Source: an uncultured Pelagibacteraceae bacterium (GTDB lineage Bacteria; Pseudomonadota; Alphaproteobacteria; Pelagibacterales; Pelagibacteraceae). Taken from it: a DNA stretch of 64,000 bases. The notes under the pieces are model-generated. The model had not been told where the DNA came from and ran no database searches. It saw only the letters and a program-made list of their open reading frames with translations. This document shows positions 1 through 7,861 of this stretch, one piece after another (position 1 is the first letter of the stretch; every line of letters starts with the position of its first letter). Where the stretch lies: contig CACILM010000002.1 in assembly GCA_902587515.1 (NCBI GenBank), forward strand, positions 1 to 64,000, in the 5' to 3' direction. The translations under genes were made by a program, and so were the position numbers.

Positions 1-662
1 AAGATAAAAGTTTTAAACAAATACTTAAGATAGTAAATGGTTATGAAAGTGTTTACGGTACTTATGGAATTCATCCTCATGAAGCTAAGTTACATCAACA
101 TATTAAAAGTGATGATATAATTAATAAAGTCAATCAGAATAAAAAAATTATTGGTATTGGCGAAACAGGATTGGACTTTTATTACAATCATTCTAAAAAA
201 AAAGATCAAATCTCTTCCTTTGAAGAACACATATCAGCTGCACAAAAAAAAAATCTGCCACTAATAGTTCACACAAGATCTGCAGAAAAAGAAACTTTAC
301 AAATACTAGAAAAACATTCGAAAAAAAAAGAAACTAAAATCCTTATTCATTGTTTTACTGGATCACGAGAATTTGCTTTTAAATTATTAGATCTAGGTGC
401 TTATATTTCTGCTAGTGGAGTAGTAACATTCAAAAATTCTCAGGATTTAGCCAATACTTTCAGAGATATACCAAACGAAAAAATATTAGTTGAAACTGAT
501 GCTCCATATCTTGCTCCAGTACCATTAAGAGGTAAACCAAATGAACCCAGTTACATAATACATACAGTAAAGTTTTTATCTAAAATCAAAAATTTATCAT
601 TTGATGAATTTTCAAAAGTTACAACTAACAATTTTTTTAATTTATTTGGTAAATTAAATTGA
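1..662 (+). CDS. tatD: TatD family metal-dependent DNase, 5' end outside window
   Basis: The open frame runs in from the left edge (first full codon at base 3), so roughly 40 N-terminal residues are missing from a family of about 260. Visible family motifs: GIHPHEA (metal-binding His), GETGLDFY (Glu bridging the metals), a His in VHTRSA, IHCFTG and the C-terminal VETDAPYLAP with its Asp. TatD proteins are TIM-barrel hydrolases with 3'-5' exonuclease activity on DNA. The stop overlaps the TTG start of the next gene by four bases, so the two are probably translationally coupled. The tatD / MBL-hydrolase pair is common in alphaproteobacteria, usually after metG. Identity is secure; the exact substrate is not. 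Confidence 0.93.
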   Translation, partial: DKSFKQILKIVNGYESVYGTYGIHPHEAKLHQHIKSDDIINKVNQNKKIIGIGETGLDFYYNHSKKKDQISSFEEHISAAQKKNLPLIVHTRSAEKETLQILEKHSKKKETKILIHCFTGSREFAFKLLDLGAYISASGVVTFKNSQDLANTFRDIPNEKILVETDAPYLAPVPLRGKPNEPSYIIHTVKFLSKIKNLSFDEFSKVTTNNFFNLFGKLN

Positions 663-1426
663 AAAGTAAATTTACAATTCTAGGCTGCGGAAGTTCTCTT
701 GGATCTCCATGGATCACTAATTACAGAGGCAATCTTAAGCAAAGTCCAAAAAATTTAAGGACTAGGTGTTGCGCTCATATTCAAAAAGGAAATTTGTCTG
801 TTTGTATAGATACTTCACCAGATATAAAGTATCAATTTTTAAAAAATAAAATAAAAAATCTTGACTCAATTATTTATACTCATGAACATGCAGATCAGAC
901 TGCTGGTATATTTGAAATGAGACCGTTTTATTGGAAAAATAAATCAAAGATCCCAATCTATGGTAGTCGAAGAACGATCGCAGCCTTAAAAAAATCTTAC
1001 AGATTTTGTTTCTTCGAGGAGCAAGGGTATAAGCCGATTATGAGAGCGAATATAATTGATAAAAGTTTTTCCATAAGAAAAAATAATACAAAATTGATCA
1101 TCAAACCATTTCAAGTTACTCATGGATTAATAAAATCAACCGGGTACGTGATAGATAAAATTGCGTATATAAGTGATTGTAATAACATATCATTGAAGAA
1201 TATAGATCATCTCAAAAATCTTAATTACCTAGTATTAGACTGTCTCAAAATTGATAAGCACCCATCACACTTTAATTTAGAAGAAGCTTTAAACTTAATA
1301 AATTTAACCAAACCTAAAAAAGCTATACTTACTAATTTGCATACGGATTTAGATTACTTTAAATTAAAAAAATTTTTACCAAAAAATATAATCCCTGCGT
1401 ATGATGGATTAAGTTTCACTAGCTAA
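659..1426 (+). CDS. PhnP-like MBL-fold metal-dependent hydrolase
   Basis: A 255-aa metallo-beta-lactamase-fold protein. THEHADQ at residues 74-80 is the zinc-binding HxHxDH-type signature with the last His replaced by Gln. Downstream metal-ligand candidates are the His in THGL, the Asp in ISDC and the His in TNLHTD. The N-terminal ILGCGSSLGSP and a Cys-rich stretch near residues 35-40 resemble the PhnP-like cyclic phosphodiesterase subgroup found next to tatD. The start is TTG at 659, overlapping the tatD stop (TTGA); no better start is seen nearby. It ends convergently with the peroxidase gene, overlapping four bases. The substrate is unknown; a cyclic nucleotide or phosphodiester is a family-based guess. 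Confidence 0.85.
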   Translation: MKSKFTILGCGSSLGSPWITNYRGNLKQSPKNLRTRCCAHIQKGNLSVCIDTSPDIKYQFLKNKIKNLDSIIYTHEHADQTAGIFEMRPFYWKNKSKIPIYGSRRTIAALKKSYRFCFFEEQGYKPIMRANIIDKSFSIRKNNTKLIIKPFQVTHGLIKSTGYVIDKIAYISDCNNISLKNIDHLKNLNYLVLDCLKIDKHPSHFNLEEALNLINLTKPKKAILTNLHTDLDYFKLKKFLPKNIIPAYDGLSFTS

Positions 1427-1959
1427 ATCAAGTTTTCAATTACTTTAATGAATTTTTTAGATGAAGGTTTTGTTATTGAGGAGAATGTTTCTGCAACTTT
1501 CCCATCTTTTCCAATTATAATTTTATGAAAATTCCACTTTGGTATTGCACCAATACCATAATCTTTTCTTGCCCATTTATAAAATGGATGTGAATTATTT
1601 CCTATTACATTAATCTTTTCCGTCATCGGAAATGTAATTCCAAAATTTGTTTCACAAAAGTTTTTTATTTCTTTATTGCTACCAGGTTCTTGTCTGAAGT
1701 TATTAGTAGGGATTCCTAAAACAACTAAATCTTTACTTTTATATTCAGACCACAATGTTTGAAGATCTTCGTATTGAGGTGTGTAACCACATCTACTCGC
1801 AACATTTACTACTACAATTACCTTTCCTTTGTACTGACTAAGTTTGATTAAGTCTCCATCAATGCTATTAAATTCGTAATCATAAGCGGTGCCATTATTC
1901 CCAGCTGTAACTTTTGAAAAAAAACTGAACATAAATAAAATAATGAATATTTTTTTCAT
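1423..1959 (-). CDS. Glutathione peroxidase family protein, exported
   Basis: 178 aa. Residues 1-19 form a signal peptide (KK followed by a hydrophobic stretch, ending near VTAG), so it probably acts in the periplasm. The peroxidatic Cys57 lies in VASRCGYT; the other family motifs are NNFRQEPG (about 87-93) and KWNFHK (141-146), giving the Cys/Gln/Trp/Asn catalytic set. The family reduces peroxides with glutathione or, more often in bacteria, thioredoxin; bacterial BtuE is the closest named relative. It follows the SufU-like gene with a four-base overlap (1956-1959), suggesting one transcript. Being exported is less usual than the cytosolic BtuE form. Confidence 0.92.
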   Translation of the reverse strand: MKKIFIILFMFSFFSKVTAGNNGTAYDYEFNSIDGDLIKLSQYKGKVIVVVNVASRCGYTPQYEDLQTLWSEYKSKDLVVLGIPTNNFRQEPGSNKEIKNFCETNFGITFPMTEKINVIGNNSHPFYKWARKDYGIGAIPKWNFHKIIIGKDGKVAETFSSITKPSSKKFIKVIENLI

Positions 1960-2357
1960 AATTTTAATGCTTTTAATACTGCATCAATTGGCAAAAATAT
2001 ACATTTAAATCTATTAAAATTGTCGCTATTTAGTAATTTTTTGAAATCAGATAACCTTTTAGGAATTTTAATATTTTTTTTTAATGATATTTTTTTTAAG
2101 GTTATTAAATCATTTTTAATATCTTTTAATTTAACATTTTTTATTTTTCTCGATAGAAGACTAGCTGCAGCCTCACAATATACACAGGATATAGTTTCAT
2201 ATTTCATTGAGCTTATCTTTTTTTTATCTGCTATTAACTCTAAGGTAATTTTGTCTCCACATGTTGAATTTTTTAAAGATATCTTGTGTGAGTATTTTTT
2301 TTTAAGACCTACATTTGAAGTATTAGAAGCTAATCTAATGATATCTTTGTTAATCAT
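1956..2357 (-). CDS. SufU/IscU-like iron-sulfur cluster scaffold protein
   Basis: 133 aa with the three-Cys layout of the NifU N-terminal/IscU fold: Cys33 in STCGDKI, Cys58 in the CVYCEAAASLL helix and Cys119 in RFKCIFLP. The CGD and CEAAASLL motifs are diagnostic. An extra Cys61 gives a CxxC in the middle motif where IscU usually has CAIS. These proteins assemble or transfer Fe-S clusters, or relay sulfur. It lies between nhaA (four-base overlap) and the exported peroxidase, away from any suf or isc operon. The fold is well supported; whether it is a scaffold or a sulfur-transfer (SufU-type) protein cannot be told. Confidence 0.82.
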   Translation of the reverse strand: MINKDIIRLASNTSNVGLKKKYSHKISLKNSTCGDKITLELIADKKKISSMKYETISCVYCEAAASLLSRKIKNVKLKDIKNDLITLKKISLKKNIKIPKRLSDFKKLLNSDNFNRFKCIFLPIDAVLKALKL

Positions 2358-3526
2358 TTCTTAGAAGAAAATAACAGTAAGAAATATCCAAAGAGTGTAG
2401 AAAGAAGCGAGCCAGTTAACACTCCAATTTTTACTCCATCCATATATTCTAAATTATTTACAAAAGCTAAATTTCCAACAAATAAACTCATTGTAAATCC
2501 AATACCTGTTAATATTGAAACTCCATAAAGAGCTAACCAAGTAGAACCGGATGGTTTATCTGCAAATTTTAGTTTAACAGATATATAAGAGAGGGCAAAA
2601 ACACCAATTTGTTTTCCAAAAAATAGACCTAAAACAATTCCAAGAGGTACAGGATTTAACAAAGTAGCAAAAGTAAGTCCTTCAAGTGAAACTCCTGCAT
2701 TTGCAAAAGCAAAAAGGGGCATTATTCCAAAAGCTACATAAGGTGACAATCCATGTTCTAATTTAAGTAACATTGACTCTTTACTTTTATTTTTGTTATG
2801 TGGAATTGTTAGGGCTAAAAGAACACCTGCAATTGTAGCATGTATTCCTGATTGATGAGTAAAATCCCACAGAAAAATTCCTACAATTAAGAAAGGTATA
2901 AAACTTTTTATTTTATATTTATTAAGAGCTATTAAAACGATTAAAGATAATAACATCAGAACTAAATATTTTGCTTCAATATTTCCAGAATAGAAAAATG
3001 CAATAATAACAATTGCCCCTAAATCATCTATAATTGCTAGAGCAGTCAAAAAGACTTTAAGCGATATTGGAACCCTTTTTCCTAATAGCGATAAAACTCC
3101 TAAAGAGAAAGCAATATCTGTAGCTGAAGGTATAGCCCAACCATTTAATGTTGTACTGTCAGAATAATTTACAATGATATAGAATAATGCTGGCACCGCC
3201 ATTCCTCCTACTGCACCAATGATAGGTAGCATAGCTTGTTTTGGATTAGATAATTCTCCCTGAATAAATTCTCTTTTGATCTCTAATGAAACAAAAAAGA
3301 AAAATATAGCCATCAGAACATCATTTATCCAATGAAGAACACTTAGTTTTAGACCAAACTCTTTAGTACCAAGTGTGATATATTTTTCTAGAGTAGAAAA
3401 ATAAATTTCACTTAAACCACCATTACTAATTATAAGTGCTAGGATTGCAGCAAATAACAAAACTAACCCAGAAGCAGCTTCAAGTTTAAAAAAATATTTA
3501 AAGGGTTTTGTAATATGCTGTATCAT
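2354..3526 (-). CDS. nhaA: Na+/H+ antiporter NhaA
   Basis: 390 aa, essentially the length of E. coli NhaA (388). About twelve hydrophobic segments. The ion-binding motifs are present: SATDIAFSLG with Asp137, and AIIDDLGAI with the paired Asp167-Asp168 that correspond to the Asp163/Asp164 Na+ site. It exchanges internal Na+ for external protons at the inner membrane and supports pH and sodium homeostasis in a marine cell. It is the first gene of a leftward group with the SufU-like and peroxidase genes. Its 5' side faces tRNA-Pro, leaving about 70 bp for divergent promoters. Confidence 0.97.
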   Translation of the reverse strand: MIQHITKPFKYFFKLEAASGLVLLFAAILALIISNGGLSEIYFSTLEKYITLGTKEFGLKLSVLHWINDVLMAIFFFFVSLEIKREFIQGELSNPKQAMLPIIGAVGGMAVPALFYIIVNYSDSTTLNGWAIPSATDIAFSLGVLSLLGKRVPISLKVFLTALAIIDDLGAIVIIAFFYSGNIEAKYLVLMLLSLIVLIALNKYKIKSFIPFLIVGIFLWDFTHQSGIHATIAGVLLALTIPHNKNKSKESMLLKLEHGLSPYVAFGIMPLFAFANAGVSLEGLTFATLLNPVPLGIVLGLFFGKQIGVFALSYISVKLKFADKPSGSTWLALYGVSILTGIGFTMSLFVGNLAFVNNLEYMDGVKIGVLTGSLLSTLFGYFLLLFSSKK

Positions 3527-3599
3527 TGGTATTATTTACTTCTATAGGGACTATCTTTCAATTGCCAAAATCGCTTAATTAACCTATAAAACAGACGTT

Positions 3600-3676
<77 letters not shown>

Positions 3677-3684
3677 TTATAAAC

Positions 3685-3969
3685 ATGAAAAAAGCTAAAA
3701 TTTATATTCCTGCTAAAACTGCGATGCAATCGGGCAGGGGCAAACTTAAAAGTTGGGTATTAGAATTTATAACTAAAGATCCCTCAATAAATCCTTTAAT
3801 GGGATGGGAGACATCGACGGATACCCTTGAAGAAGTTATTCTTAAGTTTCCATCAAAAGAAAAAGCTATAGAATACGCTGAAAAAAATAATATATCTTAT
3901 AATATTATTGAGCCTAATAAGAAAGAATTTGTTATAAAATCATACGCAGATAATTTTCTTAAAGATTAA
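3685..3969 (+). CDS. NDUFS4-like respiratory complex I accessory subunit
   Basis: 94 aa matching the 'ETC complex I subunit conserved region' family: an N-terminal AKIYIPAKTAMQSG segment, then W-x-L-E-F, PLMGWETSTDT and a C-terminal FPSKEKAIEYAEKN helix. The family is the alphaproteobacterial homologue of mitochondrial NDUFS4, an accessory subunit that stabilises the peripheral arm of NADH:quinone oxidoreductase. The gene lies eight bases after tRNA-Pro and two bases before the SbmA-like gene, away from any nuo cluster in the window. The assignment rests on motif pattern and length. Confidence 0.83.
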   Translation: MKKAKIYIPAKTAMQSGRGKLKSWVLEFITKDPSINPLMGWETSTDTLEEVILKFPSKEKAIEYAEKNNISYNIIEPNKKEFVIKSYADNFLKD

Positions 3970-3971
3970 AT

Positions 3972-4979
3972 ATGTGGAGAAGTTTTTTCAGAGATAAAAA
4001 ATGGTTTTATTGGTCCTACGGAGGAGGTTTTTTTATTATTTCCTTGCTAGTGTTGCAAACTTACTTGGATGTTCTGTTCAATAGTTGGTACAAGGATTTT
4101 TATGATATTCTCCAAACAGCTGAAAAACGTGAAATATCTGAGTTTTGGGAGTCAATTAAAAGATTTTTGTATATAGCACTTCCGTACGTCACACTTTTTG
4201 CTTTTACTAATTGGTTTACAAGGTTATGGGCATTTAGATGGAGAGAGGCTATGACATTTTCGTATATGCCATATTGGAGAGCTACTGAGGCAAAAGTAGA
4301 GGGCTCATCTCAAAGAATTCAAGAAGACTGCATGAACTTTGCAAAAATTGTAGAGTCAATTGGATTGCAAGTTGTTAAAGCTATTATGACATTAATAGCA
4401 TTCATACCAATTTTATGGGTTCTTTCTTCAAATGTTACTGTACCTTTTTTAAACAATGTATCCGGATCTTTAGTATGGGTAGCACTTACCCTTAGTTTAG
4501 GTGGAATACTAATTAGTTGGCTAGTCGGAATAAAATTACCTGGTCTCGAATACAACAATCAAAAGGTCGAGGCTGCATTTAGAAAAGAATTAGTTTACGG
4601 TGAAGACGACAGAAAAAATTATGTTCAAGCTCCTACGATTTTACAATTGTTCACTGGTATAAAATTCAATTACCATAAGCTATTTTTACATTACGGATAT
4701 TTTGATTTATGGGCTATTTGGTACAGACAATTATTTGTAATTGTGCCATTTTTAATAATGGCACCAGGATTGTTTACTGCAGCGTTCACTTTGGGTATTA
4801 TGATGCAAGTAGTAAATGCATTTGGTGAGGTAAAGGACGCTTTCTCTGTATTTCTATATAATTGGACAAGAATTACAGAACTAAGATCAATACATAAGCG
4901 ATTAATGGAGTTTGAAACGGCTATTAATTATAATACTAATAAGTTGAGAAAGCCTCGAAAATCTGATGTAAGAGTTTAA
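3972..4979 (+). CDS. SbmA/BacA-like inner-membrane transporter
   Basis: 335 aa, an integral membrane protein that starts MWRSFFRDKKWFYWSYGG and has about seven hydrophobic segments. Family features are LNSWYKDFYD-like LFNSWYKDFYDILQ near residue 35, the RLWAFRWREAMTFSYMPYW segment near 85-105, and RIQEDCMNFAK. SbmA/BacA proteins resemble the membrane half of ABC exporters but lack an ATPase; they take up peptides and other bulky substrates using the proton gradient. Length is within the shorter BacA-like range (E. coli SbmA is about 400). Its TAA overlaps the ATG of the next gene (TAATG), implying coupled translation. Substrate unknown. Confidence 0.86.
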   Translation: MWRSFFRDKKWFYWSYGGGFFIISLLVLQTYLDVLFNSWYKDFYDILQTAEKREISEFWESIKRFLYIALPYVTLFAFTNWFTRLWAFRWREAMTFSYMPYWRATEAKVEGSSQRIQEDCMNFAKIVESIGLQVVKAIMTLIAFIPILWVLSSNVTVPFLNNVSGSLVWVALTLSLGGILISWLVGIKLPGLEYNNQKVEAAFRKELVYGEDDRKNYVQAPTILQLFTGIKFNYHKLFLHYGYFDLWAIWYRQLFVIVPFLIMAPGLFTAAFTLGIMMQVVNAFGEVKDAFSVFLYNWTRITELRSIHKRLMEFETAINYNTNKLRKPRKSDVRV

Positions 4980-5878
4980 TGGAACTCTATATCAAACTGA
5001 TAGACGTCATACTTCCAGTATTTTTTGTAATTGGTATAGGCTATTACCTTGGAAAAAAAGATCCAAATTTTAACACAGATTTTATAACCACATTAGCTGG
5101 TAATGTGGGTACACCTGCAATGATTTTTTACACTATCACTTCTACAGGTGTAACTTTAGAAACATTTATAGAATATTTTACCTATGCTTTAATTATAATA
5201 GGCGGGTTTGCTGTAGTAGGCTTAATTGTTCTAGCTTTAATGAAAAAGGACTTTGTAAGTGAACTTCCTCCATTAATATTACCAAATACTGGTAATATGG
5301 GTATACCGATTTGCTTATTTGCCTATGGTACAGAAGGTTTAGGTATAGCCTCAGCTATAGCTTCAGTAATTATTTTACTTCACTTCACATTAGGGGTCCT
5401 TTTAGCAAAAAAAAGTTTTTCACTGAAAATATTAATTACTAATATGCCTATATACGGGATAATAGCGGCTGTGATCGTTTTATATTATGATTGGGAGGTT
5501 CCTGGCTTTGTAATTAACACTACGTTTTTATTAACCTACGCTACAATATTTCTGGTTCTCATGTCCTTAGGAATTGCATTGACAAAATTAAAAGTAGTAT
5601 CATGGTTGAATGCATCTATTCTAAGCGGCGTAAGAATTATAATAGGTCCCATAATTGGATTTGGTTTAATTAAATATTTAAACCTTACTGGATTGCCTGC
5701 TGGGGTGCTTTTAATTCAATCTGCTATGCCAAGTGCAATTTTAACTTACTTGGTGGGTTCTATGTATTCAGAGAAAAGGGTAGTCGATAGTATTGCTAGC
5801 GTTATAGTTACCTCCACATTAATGTCATTTATAACTATTCCAATTGTTGTATATTTAAGTCTCAAATATTTTCAATAA
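4979..5878 (+). CDS. AEC (auxin efflux carrier) family permease
   Basis: 299 aa with about ten transmembrane helices in two halves. Family features are the N-terminal LIDVILPVFFVIGIGYYLG, the LPNTGNMGIPICLFAYG motif around residue 100 and the C-terminal QSAMPSAILTYLVG segment. Bacterial AEC proteins carry organic acids such as malate or malonate, or amino-acid-like substrates. Translation is coupled to the SbmA-like gene by a TAATG overlap. It is the last conserved-looking gene before the accessory region that starts at 5879. Substrate not predictable. Confidence 0.88.
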   Translation: MELYIKLIDVILPVFFVIGIGYYLGKKDPNFNTDFITTLAGNVGTPAMIFYTITSTGVTLETFIEYFTYALIIIGGFAVVGLIVLALMKKDFVSELPPLILPNTGNMGIPICLFAYGTEGLGIASAIASVIILLHFTLGVLLAKKSFSLKILITNMPIYGIIAAVIVLYYDWEVPGFVINTTFLLTYATIFLVLMSLGIALTKLKVVSWLNASILSGVRIIIGPIIGFGLIKYLNLTGLPAGVLLIQSAMPSAILTYLVGSMYSEKRVVDSIASVIVTSTLMSFITIPIVVYLSLKYFQ

Positions 5879-6096
5879 ATACAATGACATACAATAAATA
5901 ATTAAAGTAAAATATTAAGAAATAAGTAAGTACTATTTATATAATAGAGAAAAAATGTTGATAAATATTGAAAAATAACGCTTAATATAGATAAAAAATA
6001 AGAAATTTTTCAAAAAAGGTATTAAAAATGAAGATTTATCATAAAAAACGATAAAATGTTAAATTACTATAAGCTAAAAACAAGTAAAATTGCGTG

Positions 6097-6114
6097 TTTT
6101 AGACCACTCTAAAA
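6097..6114. repeat. Perfect inverted repeat (7-bp stem, 4-base loop)
   Basis: TTTTAGA, loop CCAC, TCTAAAA. On either strand the stem ends in four A/T bases, so it could act as a weak terminator or as a protein-binding palindrome. No gene ends directly next to it: the AEC gene ends 220 bp away and ogt ends 175 bp away on the other side. Confidence 0.5.
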
Positions 6115-6125
6115 GCATTTATAAT

Positions 6126-6144
6126 TAACAATTCTACGAGCTTT
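6126..6144 (+). repeat. Att-like direct repeat, copy 1
   Basis: Reads TAACAATTCTACGAGCTTT. It matches copy 2 at 6281-6298 in all positions except one extra C. The two copies start 155 bases apart in the same orientation. Confidence 0.55.
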
Positions 6145-6252
6145 GCATTTACTGAATATAGCGTTTAAACGGTCATAGAGGGTGTTTTTTTTGCAATCAT
6201 TGATTTTAGAGTACAACCGACTGGTGTGTGGATAAAAAATACAGTGAAATAG

Positions 6253-6266
6253 GGGTCAATAGACCC
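6253..6266. repeat. Short GC-containing hairpin
   Basis: GGGTC, loop AATA, GACCC. It stands out in this AT-rich spacer. It is not followed by a T-run on the plus strand; on the minus strand it lies 23 bases past the end of ogt, also without a clear T-run. Function unknown. Confidence 0.4.
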
Positions 6267-6280
6267 GATCGCCCGTCAAA

Positions 6281-6298
6281 TAACAATTCTAGAGCTTT
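6281..6298 (+). repeat. Att-like direct repeat, copy 2 (at the ogt 3' end)
   Basis: Reads TAACAATTCTAGAGCTTT. It covers the last two sense codons and the stop of ogt plus eight bases beyond. A repeat that includes the 3' end of a gene is what a tyrosine recombinase attachment site often looks like, because integration there rebuilds the gene end. Confidence 0.55.
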
Positions 6299-6564
6299 AA
6301 ACCCTCTTTTTTTAGTAAAAATCTCTTTGTTTTAACGCCTCCCTTGCCTGAATAGCCTCCGAGAGACCCGTCAGATCTTATAACTCTATGGCAAGGTATT
6401 TTAGGAGCATAGGGGTTTTTTCCTATAGCATTTGCCACAGCACGGACAGCAAGGGGTTTTCCTATAGCTTTTGCCACTTCAGAGTAGGTTTTAACGCTTC
6501 CACGAGGTATTTTCCTTAAATAAGTCCATACTTTCAGCTGAAATTCAGTACCTATCAGCTTCAT
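6289..6564 (-). CDS. ogt: Minimal O6-alkylguanine-DNA alkyltransferase (Ogt domain)
   Basis: 91 aa made only of the DNA-binding/active-site domain of the MGMT family: FQLKVWTYLRKIPRG, TYSEVAKAIGKP, RAVANAIGKNP (Arg finger helix), then PCHRV with acceptor Cys58 and GGYSGKGG. The acceptor Cys and the PCHRV motif argue for true alkyl transfer rather than an alkyltransferase-like protein, which usually has Trp there. The usual N-terminal domain of about 60-80 residues is absent, and no in-frame extension is possible because the upstream membrane-protein gene stops at the ogt ATG (TAATG). It repairs O6-alkylguanine by suicide transfer. Confidence 0.9.
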   Translation of the reverse strand: MKLIGTEFQLKVWTYLRKIPRGSVKTYSEVAKAIGKPLAVRAVANAIGKNPYAPKIPCHRVIRSDGSLGGYSGKGGVKTKRFLLKKEGLKL

Positions 6565-6734
6565 TAGTCAAAAATTAGGTAAGTTGTTAAAGATATACCC
6601 ATTGTAAGGCCTATTAATAAGCCTAAACTTATCATTTTTTTGCCTTTTAAGCTTGAGTTAGTCCAGAAATACGAAATTCCATACACAGCAGCAATAAATA
6701 CTACTATCGGAAGAATAAATTTAATCATCAACAT
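6564..6734 (-). CDS. Small two-helix membrane protein
   Basis: A 56-aa frame starting MLMIKFILPIVV (an alternative ATG lies two codons in, at 6728). Two hydrophobic segments, about residues 4-22 and 35-52, flank a polar NSSLKGKK turn, as in a hairpin membrane protein. Its stop overlaps the ogt start (TAATG), which is strong positional support for real translation and coupling. I do not recognise the family. A role linked to Ogt is only suggested by coupling. Confidence 0.62.
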   Translation of the reverse strand: MLMIKFILPIVVFIAAVYGISYFWTNSSLKGKKMISLGLLIGLTMGISLTTYLIFD

Positions 6735-6810
6735 CTAAATTATATGTATTGACATCCAAAATCACTTAATATATTACTAATGATAATTAATTGTTATCAA
6801 TAGTAATTGT

Positions 6811-7764
6811 ATGAATGAGTTAGTAACAGATATAAAAAAGCTTCATGAGGAAACTTTAGAAAATCTTAAGAGTTCTAAAGCAAATAACACGCTGAGAGCG
6901 TATAAATCTGACTTTAGAGATTTTGGTGCATTTTGTGCAAAACATGGATTTAACTCAATGCCAACCGAACCTAAAGTTGTATCGTTATACCTAACGCACC
7001 TTTCCACCAACTCAAAAATAAGCACTTTAAGACGAAGGTTGGTGTCTATAGGGGTGGTCCATAAGATTAAAGGTCATTATTTGGATACAAAGCATCCAGT
7101 TATTATTGAAAACCTAATGGGTATTAAAAGAAAAAAAGGAAGCATTCAAACAGGTAAAAAACCTATATTAATCAATCACTTAAAACAAATCATTAATGTA
7201 ATAGACGAACAAAAAGTGGAAAAAATTAAAAAATTACGTAATAGAACTTTAATGCTTATTGGTTTTAGCGGAGGATTTAGACGGACAGAGTTAATTTCTA
7301 TTGATTATGAGGATTTAGATTTTGCTGAAGAAGGCTTAAAAATAACTTTAAGAAGATCTAAAACGGACCAGTTCGGAGAAGGATTGATCAAAGGAATACC
7401 CTACTTCACCAATGAAAAGTATTGCCCAGTTATAAGTTTAAAAAATTGGATAAATCTTTCTAAAATAAAAACAGGACCAATTTTTAGAAGATTTGCAAAA
7501 GGCTCAATACTAACTAGCAACAGATTAACAGATCAATCAGTGGTGCTAATAATTAAGAATTGTTTAAAATTAGCAGGAATAGAAAATAAAAATTTTTCAG
7601 GTCACAGTCTAAGATCAGGTTTTGCAACAGTAGCTGCAGAGTCTGGAGCAGACGAAAGAAGTATTATGGCAATGACAGGTCATAAAACTACACAAATGGT
7701 AAGGCGTTATATAAAAGAAGCAAATATATTTAAAAATAATGCATTAAATAAAATAAAATTATAA
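6811..7764 (+). CDS. Tyrosine recombinase / site-specific integrase
   Basis: 317 aa. The N-terminal SAM-like core-binding domain spans about residues 10-105 (NTLRAYKSDFRDF) and the catalytic domain about 120-310. The full catalytic set is visible: Arg157 (GFRRTEL), His265 and Arg268 (HSLRSG), His291 (MTGHKT) and the nucleophile Tyr300 (RRYIKE). The length and N-terminus resemble XerC/XerD-like and phage or island integrases; it is not adjacent to a tRNA. It precedes a glycan-synthesis cluster on the other strand and follows a repeat-bearing spacer, so it may have brought in this island. No excisionase is visible. It appears intact. Confidence 0.93.
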   Translation: MNELVTDIKKLHEETLENLKSSKANNTLRAYKSDFRDFGAFCAKHGFNSMPTEPKVVSLYLTHLSTNSKISTLRRRLVSIGVVHKIKGHYLDTKHPVIIENLMGIKRKKGSIQTGKKPILINHLKQIINVIDEQKVEKIKKLRNRTLMLIGFSGGFRRTELISIDYEDLDFAEEGLKITLRRSKTDQFGEGLIKGIPYFTNEKYCPVISLKNWINLSKIKTGPIFRRFAKGSILTSNRLTDQSVVLIIKNCLKLAGIENKNFSGHSLRSGFATVAAESGADERSIMAMTGHKTTQMVRRYIKEANIFKNNALNKIKL

Positions 7765-7861
7765 ATATGAAAATTTGTATAAAATGGGACAAACAACATG
7801 ATAGAACGTCAAAATTCTGTATTTGAGCGTATGGCAAAGTTTTATAATAAGTTTAATTAAT

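Larger units (their letters stand above)
5879..6288. other. 410-bp gene-free stretch with direct repeat and hairpins
   Basis: No convincing gene on either strand; only open frames of under 20 codons. It is more structured than usual spacers in this compact genome. It holds a TTTTAGA-CCAC-TCTAAAA hairpin (6097-6114), one copy of a direct repeat (6126-6144; second copy at the 3' end of ogt) and a GGGTC-AATA-GACCC hairpin (6253-6266). About 6120-6290 is less AT-rich than the first 200 bases. With an intact integrase 500 bp away, a remnant of an integrated element or an attachment region is a reasonable reading, but I cannot show it. Confidence 0.6.

Noticed and set aside
2020-2364. 114-codon open frame antisense to the SufU-like gene
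   Set aside because: A Phe/Ile-rich shadow; the opposite strand encodes the three-Cys scaffold. The same applies to antisense frames over glpX, hom, recJ, plsX and rnc.
5879-6288. tmRNA or other known structured RNA in the gene-free stretch
   Set aside because: No tRNA-like ends, tag reading frame or riboswitch core could be found.
7798-7860. A 20-codon frame after the integrase (starts MIERQNSVFERM)
   Set aside because: Too short, no recognisable motif or ribosome site, and not supported by any neighbour overlap.
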